Positions 48,159-57,543 are shown, numbered from the stretch's first letter. The stretch: DNA of 64,000 nucleotides from Flavihumibacter stibioxidans (GCF_014332695.1 NZ_MBUA01000029.1:62001-126000); one strand, 5' to 3'. Numbers and translations are program-made. The notes: generated by a model from the sequence alone, not told the origin.

Positions 48159-49013
48159 CTAACTCCACTCAGCCGGTTTCTTGTCTATCATCGGATCTTC
48201 CCTGTTCACACGGGCAGCGATGCTGATACTTATCTCATAAAGCAGCCACAAAGGGATTGTAACGATAAGCTGGCTCAGCACATCCGGCGGGGTGATCACG
48301 GCCGCAATTACCAGGATGACCACCACTGCAAATTTACGGTAGGTCCGCAAAAACTCAGCTGTTACCAATCCAATCTTGGCCAGGAAATACACTACCAGCG
48401 GGAGCTGGAAAACCAGACCGGTACCCAGTACCAGGGAGACGATATTATCAATATAGTCACTGATCGTGAAGGTATTCTGGATCATGGGACTGAGGGTATA
48501 GGCAGCAAAGAAATTCACTGTATAGGGTGCCAGCAGGAAGTAACCGAAAGCCACCCCGCTGAAAAACAGCAGGGATACCCAGAAAATCATTCCGCCGGTC
48601 TTTCTGATTTCCTTATCAGTCAGGGCAGGTTTTACAAAACGCCAGAACTCCCAGAATACATAGGGGAAAGCGATCACCAGTCCGCCCACAAAAGCAATGG
48701 TAAAACTCATCATGAACTGGCTGCTCATCTCGGTACTAATCAGCTTAAGGTTGATATCGGCCAGGCACAATGCATCTCCCATGCCAATCATGTGACTGAA
48801 GGAGCAAAGTGCGCGGTAGGTGATAAAATCTTTATTGGCGGGGCCCATAACCACCTGGCCAAAGAAAAAATCCATGTAAATGAATACCACAATTGCACCG
48901 ACCAGGATAGCGACCAATGATCGCATGATATGCCAGCGGAGTGCCTCGAGGTGGTCAACAAATGACATTTCTACCGCACCGTTTCCTCCCCTGTTGAATA
49001 AACTTTTTGCCAT
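48159..49013 (-). CDS. tatC: Twin-arginine translocase subunit TatC
   Basis: The 284-residue inner-membrane protein has six predicted helices. The conserved N-terminal 'FVDHLEALRWHIMRSLVAI' is the Tat signal-peptide binding region, including the Glu of the 'HL.ELR' motif. 'FPYVFWEFWRFVKPALTDKE' and 'FGYFLLAPYTVNFFAAY' are the other conserved TatC segments. It exports folded proteins with TatA, which is not in this window. There is an extra loop after TM1 (ITYRALCSFSHMIGMGDALCL), commonly longer in Bacteroidota. It is transcribed toward rpiB. Confidence 0.93.
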   Translation of the reverse strand: MAKSLFNRGGNGAVEMSFVDHLEALRWHIMRSLVAILVGAIVVFIYMDFFFGQVVMGPANKDFITYRALCSFSHMIGMGDALCLADINLKLISTEMSSQFMMSFTIAFVGGLVIAFPYVFWEFWRFVKPALTDKEIRKTGGMIFWVSLLFFSGVAFGYFLLAPYTVNFFAAYTLSPMIQNTFTISDYIDNIVSLVLGTGLVFQLPLVVYFLAKIGLVTAEFLRTYRKFAVVVILVIAAVITPPDVLSQLIVTIPLWLLYEISISIAARVNREDPMIDKKPAEWS

Positions 49014-49138
49014 AATTTTTGTAGAAGCCCGCTAATTTAAGAAATCAATGCCCTGCGGCAAGCTTTGATCTGATAATACTGCAATAAATCAGGAGTATAT
49101 TCGTTTTTATTGTAATAAACCACCTAAAATCAGGATCC

Positions 49139-49312
49139 ATGGAAAGGAAAGACATGTACTTCAGTACCCATGCCATCAAAATAAACAAAGACAACTACCG
49201 TTCCGGATTGAACATTTCCCGTTTTATCAAATCCCTCCTGCTGGTCCTGCTCCGGGGCGAATCGCCCATTGAACACAGGCCTGGTTATGCCCGGAAAAGT
49301 GTTCGCCTCTGA
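49139..49312 (+). CDS. Possible 57-residue basic protein
   Basis: ATG at 49139 and TGA at 49310-49312 enclose 57 codons in a 400-bp gap between two minus-strand genes. The peptide has a polar start (MERKDMYFSTHAIKINKDNY), a short hydrophobic stretch (FIKSLLLVLLRG) and a basic end (HRPGYARKSVRL). It resembles nothing I recognise. In its favour, a good terminator in the same direction lies about 70 bp past the stop (49383-49410). Against it, it is short and has no clear -7 box. An unannotated small protein or a non-coding transcript are both possible. Confidence 0.35.
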   Translation: MERKDMYFSTHAIKINKDNYRSGLNISRFIKSLLLVLLRGESPIEHRPGYARKSVRL

Positions 49313-49382
49313 ATTTTGTTTCGACTAACCCAACCATATATCCGGCGCTTACCGCTGAAACCACAATATTATGTACGCGCCC

Positions 49383-49410
49383 TGCCTCACCCCCGGTGAG
49401 GCATTTTATT
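49383..49410 (+). terminator. Intrinsic terminator, plus strand
   Basis: TGCCTCACC (49383-49391) pairs with GGTGAGGCA (49395-49403), followed by TTTTATT. It points away from both neighbouring minus-strand genes, so it ends a plus-strand transcript, probably that of the 57-codon frame. Confidence 0.75.
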
Positions 49411-49416
49411 GATGCC

Positions 49417-52400
49417 TTAACTGAACAGGTATTCAACATCCTCCCTGGTCAGGTTCTTCACAAATCCTTCGTCGTCGGCGATCAGGTCACGCGCAAGCAC
49501 CCGCTTTCTCTCCTGTAACTGCAAAATCTTGTCTTCAATAGTGTCCTTACAGATCATCCGGTAGGCAAAAATATTCTTGGTCTGCCCTATCCGGTGCGTC
49601 CGGTCGATTGCCTGTTGCTCCACAGCCGGGTTCCACCAGGGATCCACGATATATACGTAATCAGCCGCTGTCAGGTTCAGACCCACGCCCCCCGCCTTCA
49701 GGGAGATGAGGAAAATCCTGCACTTCTCATCATGCTGGAATCGCTGGATGGCTTTTTCCCGGTCCACTGCTGATGTGCTGCCGTCAAAATATTCAAAATC
49801 AACTTCCAGTTCTTTCAGTTTTTCCCTGATCAATGCCAGCATTCCTAAAAACTGGCTGAACACCAGCGCTTTATGGTTACTGATATTTTCGGTGATCTCC
49901 CGGCCCAGTTCCTCCAGCTTGATGGAATGGTTCTCAAATTTATCCTGCTCATTAAGGATAGCCGGGGAGTCGCAGATCTGGCGCAATTTCATCAGTCCCT
50001 GCAGAATGGTGAGCTGCGATTTGTTCATGCCCTGGCTCTCAATGGTGCCCAGGATCTTGTCGCGGAAATCATTGCGGTAGGCATCATAAATTTTCCGCTG
50101 CTCATCCTCCATTTCGCACCAGAGGATGGTCTCGGTTTTTTCGGGAAGGTCCTTGGCAACCTGCTCCTTGGTACGCCTTAAAATAAAGGGGAACAGAATC
50201 TTTCTAAGGTGATCCTTTCTTTCCTGCTCGCCGAACTTATCAATCGGAATGGCAAATTCCTGACGGAAGAACTCCATACTTCCCAGCATTCCGGGATTCA
50301 GGAAGTTCATCTGGGCATAAATATCGAATGTATTGTTCTGCAAAGGGGTACCGCTCATGCACAACCGATGTTTCGCACGAAGCAGGGATGCCGCTTTGGT
50401 TACCTTACTGGCGGGGTTTTTAATGGCCTGCGATTCATCCAGCACCACACAGTCAAATTCAACATCCACCATCATCTTGATATCGCTCCTCAGTGTACCG
50501 TAGGTGGTGATAATCACATTCTTTTCCTCCAGCAGCCCCTTGTTCCTGGTGCGCTCCCCGCCATGATGTATGTGATAACTCAGTGAAGGGGTAAACTTGC
50601 GGATCTCATTCTCCCAGTTGAACATCAGGGTGGTGGGACAAACAACCAGTGCCCTCAGGTTATCGTGACTGTCCTTGTAATGCTGCAGGAAACTCAGGGC
50701 CTGAACGGTTTTACCCAAACCCATATCATCTGCCAGTATGCCTCCCCAGTTCACTTCACTCAGGTAGTTGAGCCACTGAAAACCAAATGCCTGGTAAGGA
50801 CGCAGGATCGGCTGCAGGTGGGCCGGCGGATCCACTTCACGGATGCTTTTGAATCCTCTGAGCCGGTCGTATTTCTCCTCCAGTTGTACAAACAATTCTT
50901 CTTCGTTGCGCTCGTTGTACAACTCATCAATCACACTCATATGGTACTTCGACAACCGCAGGTTCTGCGCTTTGCCTTCACCGATACGGAACAGCAGCGA
51001 ATACCTTTTGATCCACTCTTCGGGCAGGATACCCAATGACCCGTCATCCAGCTGCACGAACTGCTGTTTGTTGGCCAGTGCGCGTTTCACCTCCGCAACC
51101 GTTACTTTCTGGTCGCCGAAAACAATGTCCACTTTGGCATCAAACCAGTCGGTATTGCTGCTGATCTGGATCCTGGTCTGCGGTTTGGCCGTATTGAACC
51201 TGAAATTCTTTAATGCCTCGAAACCATAAACCGGAACTTTCATGTCGTTCATGGCATCCACGAACAGGAAAAACCAGTTGTTGCGGAGTACATCGGCCCC
51301 TTTCAGTACCAGGTTCTGGGAACCGTCGGGCCTGATAAAGTTGGAATGCAGGGCTTCCATCTTTTGCAGGAACTGGTTTTCCACTTCCTTATTGCGGTGC
51401 ACGATCATGACCTTTTCGCCATCTGGTACAATGATCTCATCCTTATCACCTGGCCTGGTCTCATACCCTTTATAGGAAAATATCGGTTGGAACACCAGGT
51501 AATCGCCTTTTTCCTGGAGCATCAGTTTTCTTTCCGGCTCGCCGTCCTTATAGGAGGAAATCAGGGAAGGATCAAATTCAACGTGGTAATGTTTTGCCAG
51601 CGGCAACACCAGTTGGCGGAGCTGCATGGGCCAGGTGGCCTTCGTTATCGTAATGGAGCCTTTAGGCATGAAAGTTTCCACACGGTTTACATCTTCCTCA
51701 TTGCGCCAGCAATACATGTGATCGTGGTGAAAGAAGAGGAGGTTGCTGCTGAGCTGGTTCTCGGTCAGCTTTAACTCGGCGCCATTAATCTTCACCCAGC
51801 AACTGATTTCATATTGTTTTCCCCTGGGCTGAACCTTGAAATAAGGCACGAGCGGATCCGTGATGATCCCAATGGGATGCAGGTTGTCTGTCTTGAACGC
51901 CTTGCCGGGGGGCAGCATAAAGACGAAGGGACTATCGGCCACTTCGTTCATCATTTTCCGCAGTTTCGGCAGCATGTACTCCACCACCAGGTGTTTGGTT
52001 TCGGCCGGGAGGTCTTCGTTTTCATGGTGTACGATATTCTCCCAGATACCGCTGAAAGGGGAGTTCCTGTTCAGGTATTTCGTCAGTTCGCTATCCTGCA
52101 TGCGCCGCAGGGCGGGTATCAGGTGCCTGTCCGATTCAGGAAATGCTTCAATATTCACATACTTGGAGAGATCGGTTTTTTCCACCTTTCCGAGGAACCG
52201 CTTCTGCTCTTCTTCCGTTTCTCCCTGCACAGCTTCCAGTATAAACCCCGGATAAGATTTCTGGTGCAGGTTAAATACGATCCCTAAACGCTGGGCTGTG
52301 CCGGGTTCCTTTTCACCCGCCGCGAGGTCTAATTCTTCTGTAGCCACCACCACTTCCTGGGGTTTTGGCCTGTTTACCTGCATGGGGTTGATCCTCTTAA

Positions 52401-53178
52401 TGGAGGCATCCAGCACCCTCAGGTATGGTTTCCCTTCTTTATAGGCAAACTCGAATTTTCCTTTGAGGTTGTCATTCAGGCTGTATCCGTATGCCTCCAG
52501 GAGTTTATTTTTTTCCTTGTCCCAGTTGCGGATCGAATCGAAATAATTGGGGCCGTAAGCGTTCAGTAACTGGAGGAATACGATCACTTTTGGCAGGCAG
52601 ATCGGATGCTTGGTGTCTACATAATCGCAACTGGTATCGAAATTCCGCTCCTCATTTTTCCTCAGTACCACCTTGTATTGTTTTCCATCCAGGTCCACCG
52701 TGGCTTTCACCACTTCGTCGGCGGCAGATTCAATATTGGCCTTATTGGTCCGGAGATATTGCTCTGCCTCGTTATAGTTTTCCTGGCCACTCAGCAGTTT
52801 GATGGTTTTCAGGTCGATACTCTTCATTTTCAGGACCGTGTGCCGCTGGTCGTACTCCACTTCCTCAGCCCGCAACAGGTTGCGGTCCAGCAGTTCCTGT
52901 AACTGGATCAAAGCGGCAGCTTCATGGCGGCAGATATCGCCAAGATTATAGGGGCAGCTGCAACGAACCGATAATGCTTTGGGGTCTGAAAACTTCTGGA
53001 CAAGCACCTTGTAATAAGTTGCATAACTGTCATCCTTCACGCGGAATGTTACAGAACCCATTAATTCATCGTATTCCACCATTTCAACATAACCGATGGC
53101 ATGTATCTTCTTTCCTCTCCGGATCACTTCATCGGTTCCATTGGTATACACATATTTGATAAGGTGCGGTAACGCCAT
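49417..53178 (-). CDS. SNF2-family DNA-dependent ATPase with SWIM zinc finger
   Basis: The 1253-residue protein starts with a SWIM zinc finger (C-S-C-P-Y-N-L-G-D-I-C-R-H, about residues 74-86), followed by a long SNF2-associated region and the two motor domains from about residue 790. Motif I is 'LADDMGLGKTVQAL', motif II 'VLDESQAIKNPASK', motif III 'MSGTPLQNNTFDIYAQ', and motif VI 'VEQQAIDRTHRIGQTKN'. It shares order and many sequences with the protein at 10451-13561 but has the extra SWIM part and no palindrome insertion. Its function is likely DNA repair or transcription-linked remodelling; no partner is encoded beside it. Confidence 0.92.
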   Translation of the reverse strand: MALPHLIKYVYTNGTDEVIRRGKKIHAIGYVEMVEYDELMGSVTFRVKDDSYATYYKVLVQKFSDPKALSVRCSCPYNLGDICRHEAAALIQLQELLDRNLLRAEEVEYDQRHTVLKMKSIDLKTIKLLSGQENYNEAEQYLRTNKANIESAADEVVKATVDLDGKQYKVVLRKNEERNFDTSCDYVDTKHPICLPKVIVFLQLLNAYGPNYFDSIRNWDKEKNKLLEAYGYSLNDNLKGKFEFAYKEGKPYLRVLDASIKRINPMQVNRPKPQEVVVATEELDLAAGEKEPGTAQRLGIVFNLHQKSYPGFILEAVQGETEEEQKRFLGKVEKTDLSKYVNIEAFPESDRHLIPALRRMQDSELTKYLNRNSPFSGIWENIVHHENEDLPAETKHLVVEYMLPKLRKMMNEVADSPFVFMLPPGKAFKTDNLHPIGIITDPLVPYFKVQPRGKQYEISCWVKINGAELKLTENQLSSNLLFFHHDHMYCWRNEEDVNRVETFMPKGSITITKATWPMQLRQLVLPLAKHYHVEFDPSLISSYKDGEPERKLMLQEKGDYLVFQPIFSYKGYETRPGDKDEIIVPDGEKVMIVHRNKEVENQFLQKMEALHSNFIRPDGSQNLVLKGADVLRNNWFFLFVDAMNDMKVPVYGFEALKNFRFNTAKPQTRIQISSNTDWFDAKVDIVFGDQKVTVAEVKRALANKQQFVQLDDGSLGILPEEWIKRYSLLFRIGEGKAQNLRLSKYHMSVIDELYNERNEEELFVQLEEKYDRLRGFKSIREVDPPAHLQPILRPYQAFGFQWLNYLSEVNWGGILADDMGLGKTVQALSFLQHYKDSHDNLRALVVCPTTLMFNWENEIRKFTPSLSYHIHHGGERTRNKGLLEEKNVIITTYGTLRSDIKMMVDVEFDCVVLDESQAIKNPASKVTKAASLLRAKHRLCMSGTPLQNNTFDIYAQMNFLNPGMLGSMEFFRQEFAIPIDKFGEQERKDHLRKILFPFILRRTKEQVAKDLPEKTETILWCEMEDEQRKIYDAYRNDFRDKILGTIESQGMNKSQLTILQGLMKLRQICDSPAILNEQDKFENHSIKLEELGREITENISNHKALVFSQFLGMLALIREKLKELEVDFEYFDGSTSAVDREKAIQRFQHDEKCRIFLISLKAGGVGLNLTAADYVYIVDPWWNPAVEQQAIDRTHRIGQTKNIFAYRMICKDTIEDKILQLQERKRVLARDLIADDEGFVKNLTREDVEYLFS

Positions 53179-53297
53179 TCTATTCTTTTTGATGATGCCT
53201 CCATTGCGAACAGGCCAATCTGCAAAAGTAACGGAAAGAGAAGCAGATTACCATATTAATTATTGTTATTACGGCATGGTATTAGCAATCGCTATGA

Positions 53298-53305
53298 TAC
53301 CTTTG
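53298..53305 (+). promoter_or_regulatory. -7 promoter box of the M28-PDZ peptidase gene
   Basis: TACCTTTG matches TAnnTTTG and lies 21 bases before the ATG at 53327. This decides the start against upstream in-frame ATGs that would overlap the divergent SNF2 gene. Confidence 0.6.
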
Positions 53306-53326
53306 CCTATTAAAGCTTTAATCGCT

Positions 53327-54967
53327 ATGAACCTGATCTTGAGAGTTTTATTTGCAGCCGGCCTTATCAGTACGCTGCCGGCAATGTCCCAGAAACTAAA
53401 AAAAGCCGATAAACTGGTTATCAGTAACCTGAAAGGGCATGTCAGTTACCTTGCAGATGACAAACTGGAAGGTCGCCGCGCAGGCACAGCAGGTGAAGCA
53501 TTGGCCAGGACCTATATCAGCACGCAACTGGAAAGCATTGGACTCGAGCCGAAGGGCGATGGAGGAAGCTGGCTGCAGTCCTTCCCGATCTATGATGGAA
53601 AGGATTACCGCCAGGGAAGCTATCTCTTCATCAATGGAACAGAGATCCCGAAAGATCATTTCTTTCCCTATGCCATTTCACCGGAAAAAATGCTGGAAGC
53701 ACTTCCCTCCATTGCATTGAAGGAAGCCGGTGTTCCATGGTTCCTGGACCTGGGCGCTGAAAAGGAAGCCAACAGGGAAAACCCGCATTTCGATGCCGAA
53801 AATAATATCCTGGTAAAGGCGAAGGATGCCGCTTCAAAAGGGGCCACAGCACTCATCCTTTACAATGATCCGACGCAGGTGTACAACCCGAAGCAAAGAG
53901 GAGAGGAATTGCCGATTCCCGTATTATTCATCAACAAGGACGAGTCCGACAAATACCTGCACGATGAAACCGATATGCTGGAGATCAAGCTGAAAACAGG
54001 TTTTACAAAAATGGAAAGGACCGGGCATAATGTGATCGGATACATTGATAACGGTGCTCCCTACACGATAATTCTTGGCGCCCACTACGACCACCTGGGT
54101 TATGGTGAAGATGGCAATTCGATGATCAGGAACGGCAGCCCTGCCATTCACAACGGGGCCGATGACAATGCCAGCGGAACAGCGGCACTGATTGAGCTGG
54201 CCCGAATGATGAAAAAAGACAGGAGCAAAAAAAGCAATTACCTGTTCATCGCATTTTCAGCGGAAGAGCTCGGATTATTCGGATCGAAATATTATACGGA
54301 AAACGCAACCCTTCCGATGGGCAATGTGAGTTATATGATCAATATGGATATGGTGGGAAGGTTAAACGACAGCAGCCATTCGCTCACGATTGGTGGGTAC
54401 GGAACATCACCGGTCTGGTCTGGTACATTCAGTTCCATCAGTGACAGCCGTTATTTCAAGATTAAATTCGACAGCAGTGGTACGGGTCCGAGCGATCACT
54501 CCTCATTCTATCGCAAAGACATTCCGGTGCTTTTCTTTTTTACCGGACTTCATACAGACTACCACAAGCCTGGTGATGATTCGGAAAAGATCAATTACGA
54601 AGGACAATACCGCATCGTTCAACTGATCCGGAATGTGATTAAAAATACACCGGCCGAAGCAAAACCTGTATTCACCAAAACCCGGGAACAACAAACCAGT
54701 ACATCCGCACGCTTCAGTGTAAGTATGGGAATCATGCCGGATTACAGTTTCAGTGGAAATGGGGTAAAGGTGGATGGTGTAAGCGATGGGCGTCCGGCTA
54801 AAAAAGCAGGCCTGCAGGCAGGTGATATTGTCCTGCAGTTAGGTGATTTCCCTACTGCTTCCGTGGAACAGTATATGCAGGCCCTTGGCAAGTTTAAAAA
54901 GGGGGATAAAACAACGGTGAAATTCAAGAGAGGGGAAACAGAGATGTCTGCTGATATTGAATTTTAA
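53327..54967 (+). CDS. M28-family zinc peptidase with C-terminal PDZ domain
   Basis: The 546-residue precursor has a signal peptide (LILRVLFAAGLISTLPAMS). The M28 domain shows its zinc ligands in 'ILGAHYDHLGYGEDG', 'GADDNASGTAALIELARM', 'FSAEELGLFGSKYY', 'NMDMVGRLNDSSHS' and 'HTDYHKPGDDSEKI'. A PDZ domain follows (about residues 455-540) with 'VDGVSDGRPAKKAGLQAGDIVLQLGDFP'-type residues, key G and L at its carboxylate-binding loop. The PDZ may position substrates by their C-termini. The ATG after the -7 box is used instead of the longer frame from 53096. Confidence 0.92.
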   Translation: MNLILRVLFAAGLISTLPAMSQKLKKADKLVISNLKGHVSYLADDKLEGRRAGTAGEALARTYISTQLESIGLEPKGDGGSWLQSFPIYDGKDYRQGSYLFINGTEIPKDHFFPYAISPEKMLEALPSIALKEAGVPWFLDLGAEKEANRENPHFDAENNILVKAKDAASKGATALILYNDPTQVYNPKQRGEELPIPVLFINKDESDKYLHDETDMLEIKLKTGFTKMERTGHNVIGYIDNGAPYTIILGAHYDHLGYGEDGNSMIRNGSPAIHNGADDNASGTAALIELARMMKKDRSKKSNYLFIAFSAEELGLFGSKYYTENATLPMGNVSYMINMDMVGRLNDSSHSLTIGGYGTSPVWSGTFSSISDSRYFKIKFDSSGTGPSDHSSFYRKDIPVLFFFTGLHTDYHKPGDDSEKINYEGQYRIVQLIRNVIKNTPAEAKPVFTKTREQQTSTSARFSVSMGIMPDYSFSGNGVKVDGVSDGRPAKKAGLQAGDIVLQLGDFPTASVEQYMQALGKFKKGDKTTVKFKRGETEMSADIEF

Positions 54968-54984
54968 TTCGTAAATTATCCACG

Positions 54985-55419
54985 ATGAAATTTAAGCTGG
55001 ATGTCTCCGACATGGCCGATGGCTTTTTCGAAGACGCACACCTGCTGGGGATTGTGGCACCAATACGTGACTACCAGTTTTGCTGGCAGTTAAACCAGCG
55101 GTTCCGTTTTCGTTTCAGGATAAATAATGATATTGAGATACAACTGACAAAAAAGAACAGGAATTATTATTTCCCTGTGTATGAATACCATGAACCCGGA
55201 CAGTTTCTCTCGCATTACCTGTATAAGAACCAGCATGATGGCGAATACCTGTTGCCGGAATTCCGGCACCTTGATTTTTTATGGATGATAAAGGGTGATG
55301 AGGTTTCCTCCTCTGCGATAGGAGACATACAGCAATCCATACGTGCGATCGGCGGGGTACAACTGGTGGTGGAACTGACCAATGAGAAAATCAAAAACAA
55401 GGAACACCTGATATTTTAA
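54985..55419 (+). CDS. IPExxxVDY-family protein
   Basis: The 144-residue cytoplasmic protein matches the Bacteroidota-specific IPExxxVDY family by its plan and the variant motif LPEFRHLDF (residues 91-99), with 'FFEDAHLLGIVAPIRDYQFCWQLNQ' at the start (key D and Y). The C-terminal 'IRAIGGVQLVVELTNEKIKNKEHLIF' is in the usual place. The family has no known function; it often sits near cell-envelope or metabolic genes. It starts 17 bp after the peptidase and 16 bp before the pterin dehydratase, so the three are likely one transcript. Confidence 0.78.
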   Translation: MKFKLDVSDMADGFFEDAHLLGIVAPIRDYQFCWQLNQRFRFRFRINNDIEIQLTKKNRNYYFPVYEYHEPGQFLSHYLYKNQHDGEYLLPEFRHLDFLWMIKGDEVSSSAIGDIQQSIRAIGGVQLVVELTNEKIKNKEHLIF

Positions 55420-55435
55420 TTTAAAATGCTGAACC

Positions 55436-55672
55436 ATGTGGCAGGAAACCAACAAGGCATTGTACAGGAAGTTCGAATTCGCGGATTTTTCAGAGGCATT
55501 CGCCTTTATGACGCGTGTGGCCATGGTGGCTGAAAAAATGAACCACCATCCCCGGTGGAGCAACGTTTGGAACCAGGTGGAAATCTGGCTGAACACCCAC
55601 GATGCCGGAGATATTGTCACTGAAAAAGACCATCAGCTGGCTGCACGGATCGATGCACTTTTAAAATCCTGA
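55436..55672 (+). CDS. phhB: Pterin-4a-carbinolamine dehydratase
   Basis: The 78-residue protein is at the short end of the PCD/DCoH family and has the catalytic pattern '[29 protein letters not shown]' (key residues H37-H38, P39 and the later H, D). It dehydrates 4a-hydroxytetrahydropterin formed by aromatic amino-acid hydroxylases. No such hydroxylase lies in the window. The N-terminal helix is shortened. It starts 16 bp after the IPExxxVDY gene. Confidence 0.85.
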   Translation: MWQETNKALYRKFEFADFSEAFAFMTRVAMVAEKMNHHPRWSNVWNQVEIWLNTHDAGDIVTEKDHQLAARIDALLKS

Positions 55673-55716
55673 ACCGGTTCAGGTAACGGGTTAAAGAAGG
55701 GCCTGTCTTTTCTGAA

Positions 55717-56430
55717 TCACCGCAATTCAAAATACTCTACATATACCCCGAGCAGTACGTGCCAGACCAGGTAATGACCCAGCCTCACATTCAGTGCGGC
55801 CAGGAATCCCGCCTTTCTTAAAAACCATGCCTGTAGCAGATTAAAGGCAAAGCCGCTTAAAAAACTATAAGCCTTCAGCCATATAGCACCATCCGGCAAT
55901 TGCATTACCGGCTCCAGGAGGGAAGTCAGGATGGCAATGATCCAGAATCCCACCCGTCGGGTGGCACCCGACGGGTGAAAAAATTCGAGCACCAGCAGGA
56001 GGATGGTGAAGGGTAGCAGGCGGTACAATATTTCGGTATAGATCGCACCCTGGATGTAGAGCAAAACAGAATAGGGGAAGGGTTGCAAAAATGGCGGAAG
56101 GGTGTCATAGGGTTGCGGGTGCAGGACGATTTTAAAAACCAGCAGATCCGTCAGGCCGAAAAGAATTCCCAATGCGAATGGATATAAAGCCCTGTGGTCC
56201 GCACCGATCTTCCGGTTCAGCAGGTCCGGAATTTTTATCTTCTGCTGCAACATGATGAGGAATATTCCCGCTATATACAGCAGCACTCCATCTATTTCAA
56301 CCTGCCTGACATCAAATCCTTTCTTTTCCAGGACGACTCCATACCACCAGGCCAGAATGAAAAACAGCGACAGGGATAGATAACAATAAAGTGAGTTCCT
56401 GAAGTCTTTATTTACATACCTGATTTCCAT
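55717..56430 (-). CDS. Integral membrane protein, CPBP-like, with in-frame family A palindrome
   Basis: The 237-residue protein has about seven hydrophobic segments. 'AIYTEILYRLLPFTILLLVLEF' and the later 'VRLGHYLVWHVLLGVY' resemble the EE..R and H motifs of the CPBP/ABI (CAAX-type) intramembrane protease family, although only one glutamate precedes the arginine. Assignment to that family is therefore tentative. Between two membrane helices the peptide HPSGATRRVG is encoded by a family A repeat, which puts a positively charged loop in place. Convergent with phhB. Confidence 0.6.
   Translation of the reverse strand: MEIRYVNKDFRNSLYCYLSLSLFFILAWWYGVVLEKKGFDVRQVEIDGVLLYIAGIFLIMLQQKIKIPDLLNRKIGADHRALYPFALGILFGLTDLLVFKIVLHPQPYDTLPPFLQPFPYSVLLYIQGAIYTEILYRLLPFTILLLVLEFFHPSGATRRVGFWIIAILTSLLEPVMQLPDGAIWLKAYSFLSGFAFNLLQAWFLRKAGFLAALNVRLGHYLVWHVLLGVYVEYFELR
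55951..55979. repeat. Family A palindromic repeat, copy 7, in frame in a membrane-protein gene
   Basis: CACCCGTCGGGTG-G-CACCCGACGGGTG plus AA is read on the minus strand as HPSGATRRV, the same frame as the copy in the SNF2 gene. It lies in a hydrophilic loop between two predicted membrane helices. Confidence 0.9.
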
Positions 56431-56481
56431 CGGGACAAGCTAGCTCAGTATTGCCTGATGGACAACCACACATAAATGTGA

Positions 56482-57537
56482 TTATTTTACCATGATAATT
56501 TTATCGCCGGGTTCTGTTATTTCACCAATGGGTTCGATAAAATTTTCAAGTTCTGATTCGCGCAGGATTTCCTGCACTTTTGCAAGTGCACCGGGATCAA
56601 CTGCGATCAGCAGGCCGCCGTTGGTTTGTGGATCCGGAAGCAGGCTGAAGGCCTCCATCACGTTCACACCTTTTTCGAAACCGACCTTGTTGCTGTAACT
56701 GTTCCAGTTCCTGTAAGTAGCATCGGGAACGATGCGCCTGGAGAGGTATTCCCTCACCCCGTCAAGCACCGGGATTTTTTCATATTGAATCTGGGCTCCA
56801 AGTCCGCTTCCTTCCGCCATTTCAATCAGGTGGCCCAGGAGGCCGAAGCCGGTAATATCTGTCATAGCGTGTACGCCCTCAATAGCGGCAAGCTTCTCGC
56901 CCACATTATTCAATTGAACAAGCTGTTTCAGCAGGCCATCATAATGAGCAGGTTCCAGTACACTTCTTTTTTGGGCAGTGGAAAGCACTCCTGTACCGAG
57001 GGATTTGGTCATGAGTAAAAGGTCTCCCCTGCGTGCCGTGTTATTTTGTTTAAGCTGGCTTTTATGGACCAGTCCGTTTACTGCGAGTCCAAACAAGGGT
57101 TCAGGCGAATCAATGCTGTGCCCTCCGGCCAGTGGGATCCCGGCCAGTGCACAGGTAGCCCGGGCTCCTTCAAGCACCTGGCTCGCCAGCCCGGCAGGAA
57201 GTTTTTCTATCGGCCAGCCAAGGATGGCAATGGCCAGGATCGGCCTGCCGCCCATCGCATATACATCACTGATGGCATTTGCAGAAGCGATCCTGCCGAA
57301 ATCATAGGCATCGTCCACAATGGGCATGAAAAAATCGGTGGTAGAAATCAGGGCATTATCATTCCCCAGGTCATATACAGCCGCATCATCCTTTGACTGG
57401 TTTCCCACCAGCAGCTTTTCGTTTGCGATGGCGGGTTGTTCAGAATGCAGGATCTGCTCCAGTGCCTGCGGGGAAATCTTACAGCCGCAGCCGGCTCCAT
57501 GGGAATATTGGGTAAGCGGATATTTATTATCAGACAT
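56482..57537 (-). CDS. selD: Selenide, water dikinase
   Basis: The 351-residue enzyme makes selenophosphate from selenide and ATP. The N-terminal 'GAGCGCKISPQALEQIL' holds the catalytic cysteine (in some bacteria selenocysteine) and lysine. 'SKDDAAVYDLGNDNALISTTDFFMPIVDD', 'FGRIASANAISDVYAMGG' and 'DITGFGLLGHLIEMA' are the ATP- and metal-binding segments, given by their key residues. The cysteine form here suggests no need for selenocysteine at this site. It lies 6 bp after mnmH, and the two form a selenouridine tRNA pair. Confidence 0.93.
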   Translation of the reverse strand: MSDNKYPLTQYSHGAGCGCKISPQALEQILHSEQPAIANEKLLVGNQSKDDAAVYDLGNDNALISTTDFFMPIVDDAYDFGRIASANAISDVYAMGGRPILAIAILGWPIEKLPAGLASQVLEGARATCALAGIPLAGGHSIDSPEPLFGLAVNGLVHKSQLKQNNTARRGDLLLMTKSLGTGVLSTAQKRSVLEPAHYDGLLKQLVQLNNVGEKLAAIEGVHAMTDITGFGLLGHLIEMAEGSGLGAQIQYEKIPVLDGVREYLSRRIVPDATYRNWNSYSNKVGFEKGVNVMEAFSLLPDPQTNGGLLIAVDPGALAKVQEILRESELENFIEPIGEITEPGDKIIMVK

Positions 57538-57543
57538 AGTTTA

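Noticed and set aside
49320-49328. TTCGACTAA, the inverse of the TetR box core
   Set aside because: A single 9-mer without the GGTC extension or a second copy, in a gap far from the TetR genes; chance is likely.
53096-53326. N-terminal extension of the M28-PDZ peptidase
   Set aside because: It would overlap the divergent SNF2 gene and place residues before the signal peptide. A TACCTTTG box just before the ATG at 53327 supports the shorter form.
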